Counted from the first letter of the stretch, positions 18,082 through 26,915 are shown. The stretch is 64,000 nucleotides of DNA from Oscillatoria nigro-viridis PCC 7112 (GCF_000317475.1 NC_019729.1:3114501-3178500), one strand, 5' to 3'. Translations and numbers: made by a program. The notes: generated by a model from the sequence alone, not told the origin.

Positions 18082-18813
18082 ATGAAGGCTGATGAACGCG
18101 CTATGAACGCTGATAATCGAATTATTGTTGCTTTGGATGTTTCGAGTCAGGAAGATGCGATCGCACTTCTTGACAAACTGCCTGATGTATCTTTTTGGAA
18201 AGTCGGTTTGGAACTGTTTGTGAGTTCCGGGCCGGGGATTTTGGAAATTTTAAAACAGCGGGAAAAGCGGATTTTTCTCGATTTGAAGTTTCACGATATC
18301 CCGAATACGGTGGCTGGTGCTTGTCGGGCTGCTGCTAAGTACAATGTGGATTTATTGACTATCCATTCTACTTGCGGTAAAGATGCTTTGAAAGCGGCAC
18401 AGTTGGCTTTGACTGAAGGGGCGGCGGCTGTGGATAAACCGAGTCCTAAGTTGATTGCAATTACGCTGTTAACGAGTTTGAATTCGCGACAGTTGGCTTT
18501 TGAGTTGAAAATACCTTTGGAGTTGCCGGAATATGCTTTGCACATGGCATTGTTGGCTAAGGAAACGGGTTTAGCTGGGGCTGTTTGTTCTCCGCAAGAG
18601 GTGGAACAGTTAAGAATGAGTTGCGGGGATGATTTTCTGTTAGTTTGTCCCGGCGTGCGTCCGAAATGGGCCGATGGAGGCGATCAAAAACGATCGATGA
18701 CTCCGAAGGCTGCTGTGAAAGCTGGTGCGGATTATCTGGTGATGGGGCGGCCAATTACTGCTGCGCCCGATCCGGTGGCGGCTTTTGCGCGTATTTGTGA
18801 AGAGTTGGGATAA
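18082..18813 (+). CDS. pyrF: Orotidine 5'-phosphate decarboxylase
   Basis: Final step of UMP synthesis. [20 protein letters not shown] near the N-terminus, the catalytic Lys-Asp cluster [30 protein letters not shown] as the phosphate-gripping loop, and [11 protein letters not shown] near the end are all conserved. It has 243 residues from the ATG at 18082; the ATG at 18103 (MNADNRIIV) fits the family length better. Its first bases (GATGAAGGCTGATGAACGC) resemble a dispersed GATGAACGC-type repeat, so the first seven codons may be repeat-derived. Confidence 0.96.
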   Translation: MKADERAMNADNRIIVALDVSSQEDAIALLDKLPDVSFWKVGLELFVSSGPGILEILKQREKRIFLDLKFHDIPNTVAGACRAAAKYNVDLLTIHSTCGKDALKAAQLALTEGAAAVDKPSPKLIAITLLTSLNSRQLAFELKIPLELPEYALHMALLAKETGLAGAVCSPQEVEQLRMSCGDDFLLVCPGVRPKWADGGDQKRSMTPKAAVKAGADYLVMGRPITAAPDPVAAFARICEELG

Positions 18814-18842
18814 CAAGATGAATGTTTTTTAAACCCCAGGTG

Positions 18843-18888
18843 AACACAGATGAACCCAGATAAAATCCTATCAGCGTTCATCTGTGTT
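18843..18888. repeat. Inverted repeat overlapping a start codon
   Basis: AACACAGATGAAC (18843-18855) is the exact reverse complement of GTTCATCTGTGTT (18876-18888). The ATG of the next gene (18850) lies inside the left arm. The sequence is of a type common in cyanobacterial intergenic regions. Confidence 0.7.
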
Positions 18889-19431
18889 TATCTGCTGATA
18901 TCTGCGGTTGCAACTCCGACTTTGGCAGTTAATTTTGTGACCAATCCCGATCGCAGTATAAACGCAAGTCGGTACGGTTTGTTAGCGCGATCGCCCTGTC
19001 CCGCTGATTTAGAAACTTTGGTCGATCGCCTGTTGCAAGATTTGCCGAGTTATGCTAATCGCGTAATTGTGCGATCGCACTTTTCTCCTAACACTAACAC
19101 ACCGCCCGGTTACGCGCTGCCTCAAATAATTTTAGCGGGCCGCCCGGAGTTTGAACCGTTACCTTTAAATTATGGGGATGCACTTCCAGAAAATGCCAGT
19201 CAAGTTTTCATTACTACTTTGGAAAGGCAGTATCGCGGCGGAAAACGAGTCGAAATTGAGCAATATCATTGGCTGTTTTTCACTAAAACGGAGAACGGTT
19301 GGGAATTAGTAAAAATTGTTTCTAGGTTTAGTACCGTGGCCGATGTTCGTCCTTTATTAGGTCAAGATAAGAAAAGCGAAATTGCTGAGGCTATTCGTTT
19401 ATGGTTGCGCGATTGTCAGGCAAAGCCATAA
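18850..19431 (+). CDS. Exported protein of unknown function
   Basis: A 193-residue protein with a convincing signal peptide: MNPDKILSAFICVYLLISAV, small residues, then TLA before VNFV (cleavage near residue 26). The mature part has LARSPCPADLETLVDRLL and a C-terminal pair of strands (YHWLFFTKTENGWELVKIVS) ending with LWLRDCQ. Two cysteines could form a disulfide. I do not recognise a named family; similar exported cyanobacterial proteins are listed as hypothetical. The first 13 or so codons lie inside the inverted repeat at 18843-18888. It is likely co-transcribed with tyrS-pyrF. Confidence 0.75.
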   Translation: MNPDKILSAFICVYLLISAVATPTLAVNFVTNPDRSINASRYGLLARSPCPADLETLVDRLLQDLPSYANRVIVRSHFSPNTNTPPGYALPQIILAGRPEFEPLPLNYGDALPENASQVFITTLERQYRGGKRVEIEQYHWLFFTKTENGWELVKIVSRFSTVADVRPLLGQDKKSEIAEAIRLWLRDCQAKP

Positions 19432-19461
19432 CTTTCGCTGGTTGCGATTATTTTTTTACAC

Positions 19462-20379
19462 TTAAAAATAGCCTCTTGAGAGCACGTCATCTTCGTCTAG
19501 TTCATCTTTACCAATCATTCCTTCAATCTCCTTTAAAAATCTCATAAAAACTTCCGGTGCAAAGGGGTTGTTATCGAGATGGTTGACAAAAGAATCTTTA
19601 TTTTTCTTTCTTCCCTTTACCGTACTAAAATCCTTTCTTATATTAGACGTTAAACGTTTGGCTTTTCTCAAAATTAGTATCTCATCAATAGCTGTGAGTG
19701 ATGAGCTAATCGGCGACATATCAAGCCACTCACATAGCAAGAAATACTTGGCTCCTGGTACACTCAATTTTACATCCAGGGCAGTTGCTGCGCCCTCTTG
19801 AAACATGGTTTTATCAAGATTTGTTTTACACTCAGCCGCAACATAAGCAATATTTGCCTCGCGGGAGGTAGTCTCCTTAAAATCTTGGTTATGAGAGGCT
19901 TTTAGAAATATTTTTCTACTAATCGCAAAATCTTGTTCCTTGGCTCGAATACTCATCCCACCGCCTTTTGGACTGAGTTTTAAACTTGACTCAAATCGTA
20001 GTGATGAAAAACACTGTGTTGGGCCAAAGGATAATTCTTTGTCCTTTAATGAATCTGCAAAGACGGTTGTAACTAAGATAGGTATAAATTCTTCAATAAT
20101 TGAGTTGTCAAGTTTTAATTGCCCTTTTTGACGGTACAAAAAATCATCATCACTGTCAAAAATTAGTTCAACGTCAATGTATCGCTTATAGGAGGTTAGA
20201 TGGGATACCATCTCTGGAACAACTTCCAGATCATCCGCCCTGATGTTTTTAAGCGTTTCCAACCATTTTTTATAGTGTTCGATTGCTTGATTAACACGCC
20301 GTTTATCTGTAGGAGGTAATTTCTCGTTATCAAGTAATGCTGCTAGTTTGTCTCCATGTGGTTGAGTTAAATTAAACAT
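19462..20379 (-). CDS. Bpu10I-family type II restriction endonuclease
   Basis: About 305 residues from the ATG at 20379, which overlaps the end of the methyltransferase gene by 8 bp; the frame is also open from an ATG at 20409. The core YVAAECKTNLDKTMFQEGAA resembles Bpu10I-family nucleases and gives an E-x-K metal-binding motif of PD-(D/E)XK type; GAKYFLLCEWLDM and EILILRKAKR follow. It would cleave DNA unmodified by the upstream methyltransferase. The family call is by recall of its conserved stretch. The recognition site cannot be read from the protein. Confidence 0.65.
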   Translation of the reverse strand: MFNLTQPHGDKLAALLDNEKLPPTDKRRVNQAIEHYKKWLETLKNIRADDLEVVPEMVSHLTSYKRYIDVELIFDSDDDFLYRQKGQLKLDNSIIEEFIPILVTTVFADSLKDKELSFGPTQCFSSLRFESSLKLSPKGGGMSIRAKEQDFAISRKIFLKASHNQDFKETTSREANIAYVAAECKTNLDKTMFQEGAATALDVKLSVPGAKYFLLCEWLDMSPISSSLTAIDEILILRKAKRLTSNIRKDFSTVKGRKKNKDSFVNHLDNNPFAPEVFMRFLKEIEGMIGKDELDEDDVLSRGYF

Positions 20380-21640
20380 AATTTTCTGCTTTTGGGTTGA
20401 GTATTTCAATGGTTTTCCGTGAACGCTGCCGATCGAAATAAGGTGAGGGCTTTACTGTGGCAGCCTTATCGATAGCATCCTTAATATCATATTTTACTTG
20501 TTCATTCGCTACAGAATAAGCAGATATTAAGGCTTCTACAGAAAGAGATCTGGCTTGATGTATGTCAAAATAATACTGTAATTCTTCTCTTTTTGTAAAG
20601 TGTAGTATATCTTCTTTGATAGTTTTTCCATAGCGATTTACAAAACTTCTTTCTTGACGGATATCTAAGCTAATCCCCAATACTTGACGAGCAACTTCTG
20701 CAACTAACTCCCCGTTTAAAAAAGGCGTCCCTCTAATATTTGATTCTTTACCTAGTACAAATATCATTCTACTGTTAGGGCTGCATATTCTTAACAGTTC
20801 TTGCAAAGTATAGGCCATGTCTAAGCAATATTGAATCACAGTTAGAAATCTATTACTTCTATGCTTGCGATTAGAACCAAACTCTGATTTTGCCACCTCT
20901 AAAATTTTCCAGTTTAGTGCCTCAGTAGAACCGCGATACTGCTGATGATAGTTAAATACATTGATATAAGGGGGGGAGGTAATCACAAGATTGACGCTAG
21001 AGTTTTGTAAGGGAACGTGTCTTGCATCGGCATTATAGGCATTTATCGGCTTTTTACTATAGGGTAGTTTCAGGACAAAAGTAGCGATATTTTCCGCAAG
21101 TATAAAAACTTTTGATTTGGTAAATTTTTTGTTGTCTAAGTCTAGCAATATCACTAATAATTCATGTAGAATATTAAGGAATTTTTCTTCATCATCAACG
21201 GCTACGTCTACAATTTTATCTATTAAATCATTGGGCGTAATTTCTTTTTGTATTGTTTGGAAGAGTGGCATTCTCTCCCATATCTCTGTTTTTAGTTGAG
21301 TGAGAAAACAATTGATAATTTTTTCACGTTGTCTGGGTGAAATAGTGATAAATTTATAAGTGTTAGCTAGGATTAAAGCTGCTGGATTTATTTCTGTTCC
21401 GCCGGCTTCCAGTCCGAATCTTCCTGCCTCATATAAAACTGTTCCACTACCTAAAAATGGATCGAAAATTACACTATTTTTAGTGGCATATTTCTTAATT
21501 AAAGTTTCGATGAACTGGGGGGAAAATTGCCCTTTCCAAGGAAGTGGATTAGTACGTTGTTTATCTTCAATGTCTAAGAGTTCTTGAGGAATTTCTTGTC
21601 TATTGATAGGAGTTTTACTAAAAATACTAGAGACAACCAT
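20372..21640 (-). CDS. Site-specific DNA methyltransferase of the restriction-modification pair
   Basis: A 422-residue SAM-dependent methylase. Motif I, VIFDPFLGSGTVLYEAG (residues about 58-74), comes first and the catalytic motif IV, TSPPYINVFNYHQQYRG, near residue 225. SPPY is the signature of exocyclic amino methylation (N4-cytosine or N6-adenine), not C5. The order motif I then motif IV with a long spacer differs from standard beta-class enzymes. The restriction gene overlaps its 3' end, so translation is probably coupled with the methylase made first, a common way to protect the host. Confidence 0.8.
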   Translation of the reverse strand: MVVSSIFSKTPINRQEIPQELLDIEDKQRTNPLPWKGQFSPQFIETLIKKYATKNSVIFDPFLGSGTVLYEAGRFGLEAGGTEINPAALILANTYKFITISPRQREKIINCFLTQLKTEIWERMPLFQTIQKEITPNDLIDKIVDVAVDDEEKFLNILHELLVILLDLDNKKFTKSKVFILAENIATFVLKLPYSKKPINAYNADARHVPLQNSSVNLVITSPPYINVFNYHQQYRGSTEALNWKILEVAKSEFGSNRKHRSNRFLTVIQYCLDMAYTLQELLRICSPNSRMIFVLGKESNIRGTPFLNGELVAEVARQVLGISLDIRQERSFVNRYGKTIKEDILHFTKREELQYYFDIHQARSLSVEALISAYSVANEQVKYDIKDAIDKAATVKPSPYFDRQRSRKTIEILNPKAENYV

Positions 21641-21863
21641 AATTCGGATTTTTACTACGGGGCGTGAGTTTATAAATGGAAAGCGGGAACTTGTTTTGTA
21701 GATGGCAGGTAAAAATCAGAGATTGTTGGTGAAACCAGCCCCATACCAATTGCGAAGGAAAATTAATTATAATTTTTCGGTGGGTGGGGGCAGGTTTTAA
21801 GATTGTGGGTAAAAATCCGATATTGTGCCTCAAAGCCGAATACAAATCAACAAAAAAAGTTGA
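21641..21863. other. Spacer with duplicated GGTAAAAATC..GATATTG sequence
   Basis: A short imperfect direct repeat (GCAGGTAAAAATCAGAGATTG near 21704 and GTGGGTAAAAATCCGATATTG near 21805) lies upstream of the methylase start. It could hold its promoter or an operator. No gene seen. Confidence 0.35.
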
Positions 21864-22550
21864 TTATAATTGCTCTTTTAATTCATCCAATTTAGCCTTA
21901 ATAGCCTGCATATCTTGCCACATAAACCATTTCGGAGTTTCCGGTTCGCGGGAGGGATTTCGCAGCAAGTACGACGGGTGAAAAATCGGCATACACAAAC
22001 GATTTTCCCATTCAATCCACTGACCTCTGATTTTACTAATTGGTCGCTTGTCGCTTAGCAAACCTTTGAGGGCTGTGGCACCGGTTAATAAAATAATTTT
22101 GGGGTCTAAGATGCGGATTTGTTCGAGCAAGTATGGTTTGCAAGCTTCGATTTCTTTGGCTGTCGGAGGGCGGTTGTTGGGAGGGCGACATTTGATGACG
22201 TTGGCAATGAATACGTCGGTTTCTGCACTCAATCCCACGGATTCTAAAATCTTATCTAACAGTTTGCCCGATCGCCCGACGAAGGGCAATCCGGTTTCAT
22301 CTTCGTTTTGTCCGGGCGCTTCTCCCACAATCAAAATTGAGGCTTGAGGATTGCCGCGCCCGATGACGGCGTGAGTGCGGCTGTTGCCCAATTCGCAGCG
22401 GTGACAGCGGTTGCAGTGCTCGCCGATTTGTTCCATATTTTGATAAGTGCCCGGAGGAATGGGAATTTTGGCATTTGCTGGTATTGAGTCAGTTTGGAAA
22501 GTGGCACTTTGATTGTTGTCAAAAAGGCTCAGTTGCAAGTCGCTGGACAT
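21864..22550 (-). CDS. Family 4-type uracil-DNA glycosylase (iron-sulfur)
   Basis: A 228-residue enzyme that removes uracil from DNA at the start of base-excision repair. Iron-sulfur cysteines are in HCNRCHRCELG near residue 42 and VIKCRPPNN near residue 120. The motif ILIVGEAPGQNEDETGLPFV is the family 4 active-site GEAPG, and the late motif is MPIFHPSYLLRNPSRE. The length is normal. It is also the kind of domain found fused to DNA polymerases, but here it is free-standing. It is on the same strand as the restriction pair but 223 bp upstream of it. Confidence 0.9.
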   Translation of the reverse strand: MSSDLQLSLFDNNQSATFQTDSIPANAKIPIPPGTYQNMEQIGEHCNRCHRCELGNSRTHAVIGRGNPQASILIVGEAPGQNEDETGLPFVGRSGKLLDKILESVGLSAETDVFIANVIKCRPPNNRPPTAKEIEACKPYLLEQIRILDPKIILLTGATALKGLLSDKRPISKIRGQWIEWENRLCMPIFHPSYLLRNPSREPETPKWFMWQDMQAIKAKLDELKEQL

Positions 22551-22717
22551 ACATTTTACAATTAGGGAGATATTTTGGAGTCTAGAGTTTATAGTTTAGA
22601 TCGGGTTTGGTGATTTGAGATTGGCTAGAAGCTTGTGTGCAATGCTGTCGAGCGCACAATCTCCAATTAATACTCGCAAATCTCACATTATTTGGTTGAG
22701 CTCGTACAGGCAAAAAT

Positions 22718-23389
22718 ATGTTCTCTAACCCGTTTTTTGACGATCGCGCCGATGCAGGCGAAAAACTGGCCGAGGCAGTTCTGGGCGAGCTCGGCAAGTT
22801 GAATTTAACGGCACAGGAGGCTGTTAAACCGATTGTTTACGCCTTGCCGCGCGGAGGTTTGCCCGTTGCGGTGCCGATTGCGCGCCGCTTGGGCTGTCCT
22901 TTGGATGTGGTTGTCGCCAAGAAAATTACTCGCCCGGATAATTTAGAATTGGCGATCGGGGCTGCAACTGCTGACGGCTACGTCCTCTGGCACAAGCAAA
23001 AGCAGCACAATTTGCGCTTGCAAAAATTAGCACTGCCCGTGGCTCAAAATAATGCTCAATCTCTGCTGGCGGATTTGTCTTCTGGACGCCCCAATGTCAG
23101 CGCGGCGGGGGCTTTGGCGATTTTGGTAGATGACGGCATTGCTACGGGGATGACGATGGCTGTGGCGGCGCTGGCTTTGCAGTCGCAGCAACCGGCGGCT
23201 TTGTGGATTTGCGCGCCTGTCGCCCCGGCAGAATTGATGGGATTTTTGGCCGAAATGGGCGATAAGTTGATCGTTCTGGAGACTCCTCACCCTTTTTACA
23301 GTGTCAGTCGCTTTTACGGGCAATTTCCGCAGGTTGAGACGGCGGAGGCTTTAAGGTGTTTGCAGCAACAAACTGAGTGGCGATCGTAG
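22718..23389 (+). CDS. Phosphoribosyltransferase-family protein
   Basis: A 223-residue type I PRTase fold. The PRPP-binding loop AILVDDGIATGMTMAVAALA near residue 133 is the clear signature, and YALPRGGLPVAVPIARRLG near residue 44 is the partner loop. Stand-alone members like this are common in cyanobacteria and are not assigned to a particular base. It diverges from the uracil-DNA glycosylase gene and is followed 42 bp later by a small membrane protein gene. Salvage of a nucleobase is possible but unproven. Confidence 0.8.
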   Translation: MFSNPFFDDRADAGEKLAEAVLGELGKLNLTAQEAVKPIVYALPRGGLPVAVPIARRLGCPLDVVVAKKITRPDNLELAIGAATADGYVLWHKQKQHNLRLQKLALPVAQNNAQSLLADLSSGRPNVSAAGALAILVDDGIATGMTMAVAALALQSQQPAALWICAPVAPAELMGFLAEMGDKLIVLETPHPFYSVSRFYGQFPQVETAEALRCLQQQTEWRS

Positions 23390-23431
23390 GTTAAGCTAGA
23401 AGGCTAAATCTAAAAGCTCGATCGCTAAAAC

Positions 23432-23722
23432 ATGAGACCTTGGCAATATTGGTTGGACACTTTGATTTTGTCTACTCAGCACAATCCGCCTCGCTTTGTT
23501 GAGTTGGTGATGTTGACTTTAGCGATGATTTTGCTGGGGCTGTGGAGTGTAACATTGCAGTGGCAATATTTAACGCTGTCTCTGAGTTATATAATTGGTT
23601 CGTCTTTTTCAATTTTGGTGCGAGAATACATCGGCCCGCGGCCTCAATTTCAGCTAACTCATCTGACAGCCTTGCTGTTATTAATTATCAGTTTTTATAG
23701 TTTTGCTGAACTGATTAGATAG
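23432..23722 (+). CDS. Small three-helix membrane protein, function unknown
   Basis: A 96-residue protein with three hydrophobic segments (VELVMLTLAMILLGLW, YLTLSLSYIIGSSFSILV and LTALLLLIISFYSFAELI). The N-terminus (MRPWQYWLDTLILSTQHNPP) is soluble. No named family is recognised. It is downstream of the PRTase gene on the same strand. Confidence 0.7.
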   Translation: MRPWQYWLDTLILSTQHNPPRFVELVMLTLAMILLGLWSVTLQWQYLTLSLSYIIGSSFSILVREYIGPRPQFQLTHLTALLLLIISFYSFAELIR

Positions 23723-23899
23723 TTAAGGCAGTTTTGATTTGTCAAGGCTTGTTTTACAAGGTCATTGCGAAGGTCGTGAAGCAATTGGATAAGTTATATA
23801 GCAATCCTCAGCGGGTTGTGAACTAGAGGTTTTTTTGAACGAACCGCGAAGACGCGAAGGAAGAGAAGAGAAGATCGAGAGTTCACCAATAATTAGCCA

Positions 23900-24283
23900 T
23901 CATCCTACACGATCGTGGGATTGATGTAAAATTATGCGGTTGCCGGCGGGATCGAAGGCATAGATTTCTAGACCGTGAGCAGCTTGGATAATTTCTCCGT
24001 TTGGCGGATAACCTAAAGCCCAAATTCGGGCGATCGCAGTTTCGATATCGCTGACTTCCAAACACAAACTCATGCCTGTTTTTGCTCGATTGGCAAATTC
24101 CGATTTGTGAGAATCTTTGGGTTTGAATATGCCCAGTCTTAAGCCTGGGAGTTGAAATTCAGCATAAGTATTGGGAATGTAAGGGTTTGGTTCAAGGTCG
24201 AGAAATTTTGTGTAAAATTTAACGAGAACTTCCTTATCAAGGTCTGCTAAAGTCACTAGGGCGGCGCTGTATTGGAAACTCAT
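23900..24283 (-). CDS. VOC (glyoxalase/bleomycin-resistance) superfamily protein
   Basis: A 127-residue protein with the paired beta-alpha-beta-beta-beta modules of the vicinal oxygen chelate fold: ALVTLADLDKEVLVKFYTKF at the start, GLRLGIFKPK, CLEVSDIETAIARIWALGYP, and IYAFDPAGNRIILHQ at the end (Asp/Glu-type metal ligand position near FDPAGNRI). Substrate unknown. It lies downstream of the DUF3037 gene (44 bp gap) on the same strand, possibly in the same transcript. Confidence 0.8.
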   Translation of the reverse strand: MSFQYSAALVTLADLDKEVLVKFYTKFLDLEPNPYIPNTYAEFQLPGLRLGIFKPKDSHKSEFANRAKTGMSLCLEVSDIETAIARIWALGYPPNGEIIQAAHGLEIYAFDPAGNRIILHQSHDRVG

Positions 24284-24327
24284 ATAAATTGGTAATGGGG
24301 AACTGGTAATGGAAAATCGCTTTATAT

Positions 24328-25155
24328 TTACAAGAGATTAGCCTTCTCAAGTCTTTCTAGCACCCAATTTTCCACATCATCTTCTGCAAGAACTTTTGCA
24401 CCAAGGTCTGAGTACGTCGAGGTAGCTTGCTGATAAGTTTGCTGACGTTCTTGATAGTTGTCAACGTCTTTTTTGGGCTGTAGCGCCACAATTGCAATAG
24501 GAAAATCAGGCTGAAACTGTTTTACATCAGTAATCATCCAAGACAAAGAGTTTTGCAGGTGTTCGGGTATCTTCACCTCAAATGATATAGCGTGTGCTGC
24601 CAAGTAAGGTCGCCCATTTGCAATAACCGCATCAAACTTGTGCTCCGTATGAATACCCTGCACTGAATAACTTGTTTTTAGGAGTTTTTTTGCATCATTT
24701 TTCACATACTGTTGAAGAACCTTTCTGAATTTAGCAGTGGTTAATCTAGCAGCAGCTTCGCGGTCACGCCGATGAGGTTTTTGAGAATTCAAATCCACCA
24801 AAAAATTACTAGCAATATCTTCTAGTAAACTATCCACATCCTCCAACGAGCCGCGAGGTTCTGTCCACTGAATAGCCGAGAGCCAATCACGGGCAATTTT
24901 ATTTAAACGTTCCTGATAAGGAGCATTTCGATTATCCCCAGGAAAAATTAATCCAGAGGCAGCCGCTTGGGACATTCGCTGAGCAAACTCTTTCAAGAAA
25001 GTAACATCTTCCATGCCAAAATGCCGCACCCGCTCCCAGTTTGTGAGAAACTGGACGCGCACCTCTTCTTCGTTGAAAGCAACAACACCAATATTAATCC
25101 GTTCGTTAGCAATCGGATTGGGAACGTATTGAACGATACTATACTTACTTGCCAT
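24328..25155 (-). CDS. DUF3037 family protein
   Basis: A 275-residue protein beginning MASKYSIVQYVPNPIANERI and continuing INIGVVAFNEEEVRVQFLTN, the characteristic start of DUF3037. The C-terminal half (YLAAHAISFEVK, then IVALQPKKDVDNYQ) is alpha/beta with no clear catalytic motif. It lies 33 bp downstream of a HipA-like kinase gene. DUF3037 and HipA-like genes are recurrent neighbours in bacteria, so the two probably act together. Function unknown. Confidence 0.8.
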   Translation of the reverse strand: MASKYSIVQYVPNPIANERINIGVVAFNEEEVRVQFLTNWERVRHFGMEDVTFLKEFAQRMSQAAASGLIFPGDNRNAPYQERLNKIARDWLSAIQWTEPRGSLEDVDSLLEDIASNFLVDLNSQKPHRRDREAAARLTTAKFRKVLQQYVKNDAKKLLKTSYSVQGIHTEHKFDAVIANGRPYLAAHAISFEVKIPEHLQNSLSWMITDVKQFQPDFPIAIVALQPKKDVDNYQERQQTYQQATSTYSDLGAKVLAEDDVENWVLERLEKANLL

Positions 25156-25188
25156 TGTTTCAGTTTTTTTGTCGGACGAGCGTGCCTA

Positions 25189-25968
25189 TCAGAGCGCCAG
25201 TAAATCCTGTCTTCTTTTAACAAGATACTCTACCAGGGTAACACGCTCGTCAATTGTAAGTCCCCATTCGCTGGGTGGAGCAGCCACAGCTTGAATAATG
25301 GTTTCTTCGCTGACAGCATCGAGAAGCGGAAGTCCCTGGCGAATATCCTCTAGCTTTAGTTTACAATTAGAAACAAGACGATGGTTGATCTCAGCACTAG
25401 CAGCTTGGAGTAAGTCGCGCTGTTTCCACTCTGGGCCGCCTGGAAAAAAATGACCGTGATCTACAGAGTAAACCAAATTGGGGCGAGCATTTTTATAGAT
25501 GAATTGATAATCATTAGCATAGACCCATCCGTACAACAAAATTAGCAAAGCAAACCTTTCGCGGTTTTCTGGCTGGTTTGTGTAGTTAATTTCTTCTCTT
25601 TCGGAAGAACATTTAGGTATATAAAGCGTAGCGTGAGCCGTCCCTGGAGTCAAATAGGAAAATCTAGAATCTTCAGCAATTAGTTCCTCAGAAATTTCAA
25701 CAATACAAGGTTCTCCCACAGGTGCTCCGATTGCCATACCGAGTCTTGCTACCACCTGATCGTTGACGATTTGACGCCCCGCTTGTTGCCCCTTAATGAC
25801 ATATTCGCGCTTATCAATACCGCGTGCTAAAACTGGACGAGCCGCAGAATCCCATCCTGAACGAAAGGTAATGATAATTATAGGATCTTCACCTCGATCG
25901 ATTCCTGCTTCTAAACAGTCTTTCCACCTTTTTATTGTCTCTGGCTTAGTTTCTGCACGATCGCTCAC
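25189..25968 (-). CDS. HipA-like kinase (HipA_2 family)
   Basis: A 259-residue protein kinase-like protein. YVIKGQQAGRQIVNDQVVAR contains the ATP-binding lysine, LILLYGWVYANDYQFIYKN the catalytic-loop region, and VYSVDHGHFFPGGPEW the metal-binding motif with DHG in the position of DFG. It is shorter than true HipA (about 440) and lacks the HipA N-terminal subdomain. It is first in an operon with DUF3037. By analogy it could be a toxin kinase, with DUF3037 as partner, but no HipB-type repressor is seen. Function unproven. Confidence 0.75.
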   Translation of the reverse strand: MSDRAETKPETIKRWKDCLEAGIDRGEDPIIIITFRSGWDSAARPVLARGIDKREYVIKGQQAGRQIVNDQVVARLGMAIGAPVGEPCIVEISEELIAEDSRFSYLTPGTAHATLYIPKCSSEREEINYTNQPENRERFALLILLYGWVYANDYQFIYKNARPNLVYSVDHGHFFPGGPEWKQRDLLQAASAEINHRLVSNCKLKLEDIRQGLPLLDAVSEETIIQAVAAPPSEWGLTIDERVTLVEYLVKRRQDLLAL

Positions 25969-26128
25969 AATAATATTTCGAAGTCATCAATCTGCTGGAA
26001 CTTTATACATTATCACTTTATATAGCAAGACTAAAGGATTTGTCAACGATTTTTTTATTGTACTGCGAAGAACGCAAAGGAAGACGAAAGCAAGAGTTCA
26101 CGAATTCGGTAAGGATTGCTACACCTAT
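25969..26128. other. Intergenic region, AT-rich
   Basis: No gene; contains GCGAAGAACGCAAAGGAAG-type sequence also seen near 23848-23866. Confidence 0.4.
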
Positions 26129-26860
26129 TTAAAATCCTCCAATTCGTCCGACTATTTGGATTTTACCTTGTCGAGATCCTTTGAGAATAACAGCTTCGCC
26201 ACTTTGCGGTACAATATCAGTGATATAGCAATCCTAAGTGATTTTCTAGATCTGTAAAATCTGAAAGTCTTGCTATACAACAAGTCTAGGAAGACAAGAG
26301 GGCGTTGTGTTGTGAGACTCAGATCGGATTGCTATAGTGGTAATATTGACTTGATGAGTTACCATAATAATCGCGCCTTTTGTGTTGCGGTTGTCCACAA
26401 TTAATTTGCGAATTGTGGCTGTTTGTCTGGCTTCTTTGCTGCTGTCGCTAAAGAACGAGTTCAACGCTGGGAACGGTTCGACTTTGCCTAAATTTATCAG
26501 TTTTGCTGTTTCCAAACACCGACACCACTGACTCGATAAAACTCTGGCTACTTTGATGTTGCGGTTGCGAAATTCGGCTGCAATTTGCTTGGCTTGGGTT
26601 CTTCCTTGTGCTGATAAATTGCGCTGGGTGGAACAGTCGCCCAACTTAAAGTTAGCAGGATCTCCCGTACCTGGGGCGATCGCGTGTCGCATTGCTACCA
26701 CCAACCCTGTCTCACCCCGCTGCAACAATTGCCACCCTGCTTGAGTTTGCGGGTTGGTTGCTGCGTCAGAACTTGCAGTTGCAGTAATTAAGCCGATCGA
26801 CAATACTAAAGCTAGCGATCCGAAAAACCATTTCCAGTTTAGGTCAATCCGCGCAGCCAT
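26129..26860 (-). pseudogene. Histidine phosphatase gene split by a MITE
   Basis: Broad-specificity phosphatase of the phosphoglycerate-mutase-like family: signal anchor at the N-terminus (WFFGSLALVLSIGLITATAS), RH motif in VVAMRHAIAPG, SSQWCRCLETA, and the second catalytic His in IIMVTHQVNIT. After VNITT the frame runs into a 111-bp insert and stops at 26273. On the far side of the insert the same strand encodes TDIVPQSGEAVILKGSRQGK and then IQIVGRIGGF before TAA at 26129, exactly the missing C-terminus. Removing the insert restores one frame. The catalytic residues are upstream of the break, so a truncated protein could still fold. Confidence 0.88.
26224..26336. mobile_element. MITE with TATAGCAATCC ends, inserted at TA
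   Basis: Perfect 11-bp terminal inverted repeats TATAGCAATCC (26224-26234) and GGATTGCTATA (26326-26336). The interrupted gene reads through if one copy of TA is kept, so TA is the duplicated target. That is the habit of IS630/Tc1-mariner elements. Net insertion is 111 bp with no ORF. Partial relatives of the end occur at about 23796 and 26022. Confidence 0.85.
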
Positions 26861-26915
26861 TGTTCCAGAAGTTAGAAATTATCTTATCATATTCTAATAC
26901 AACAAATATTGCTCT

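Noticed and set aside
23840..26101. Similar GCGAAGACGCGAAGGAAG sequences either side of VOC, DUF3037 and HipA genes, as if bounding an island
   Set aside because: This sequence type is common in cyanobacterial spacers and the two copies are diverged; no integrase or tRNA supports an island.
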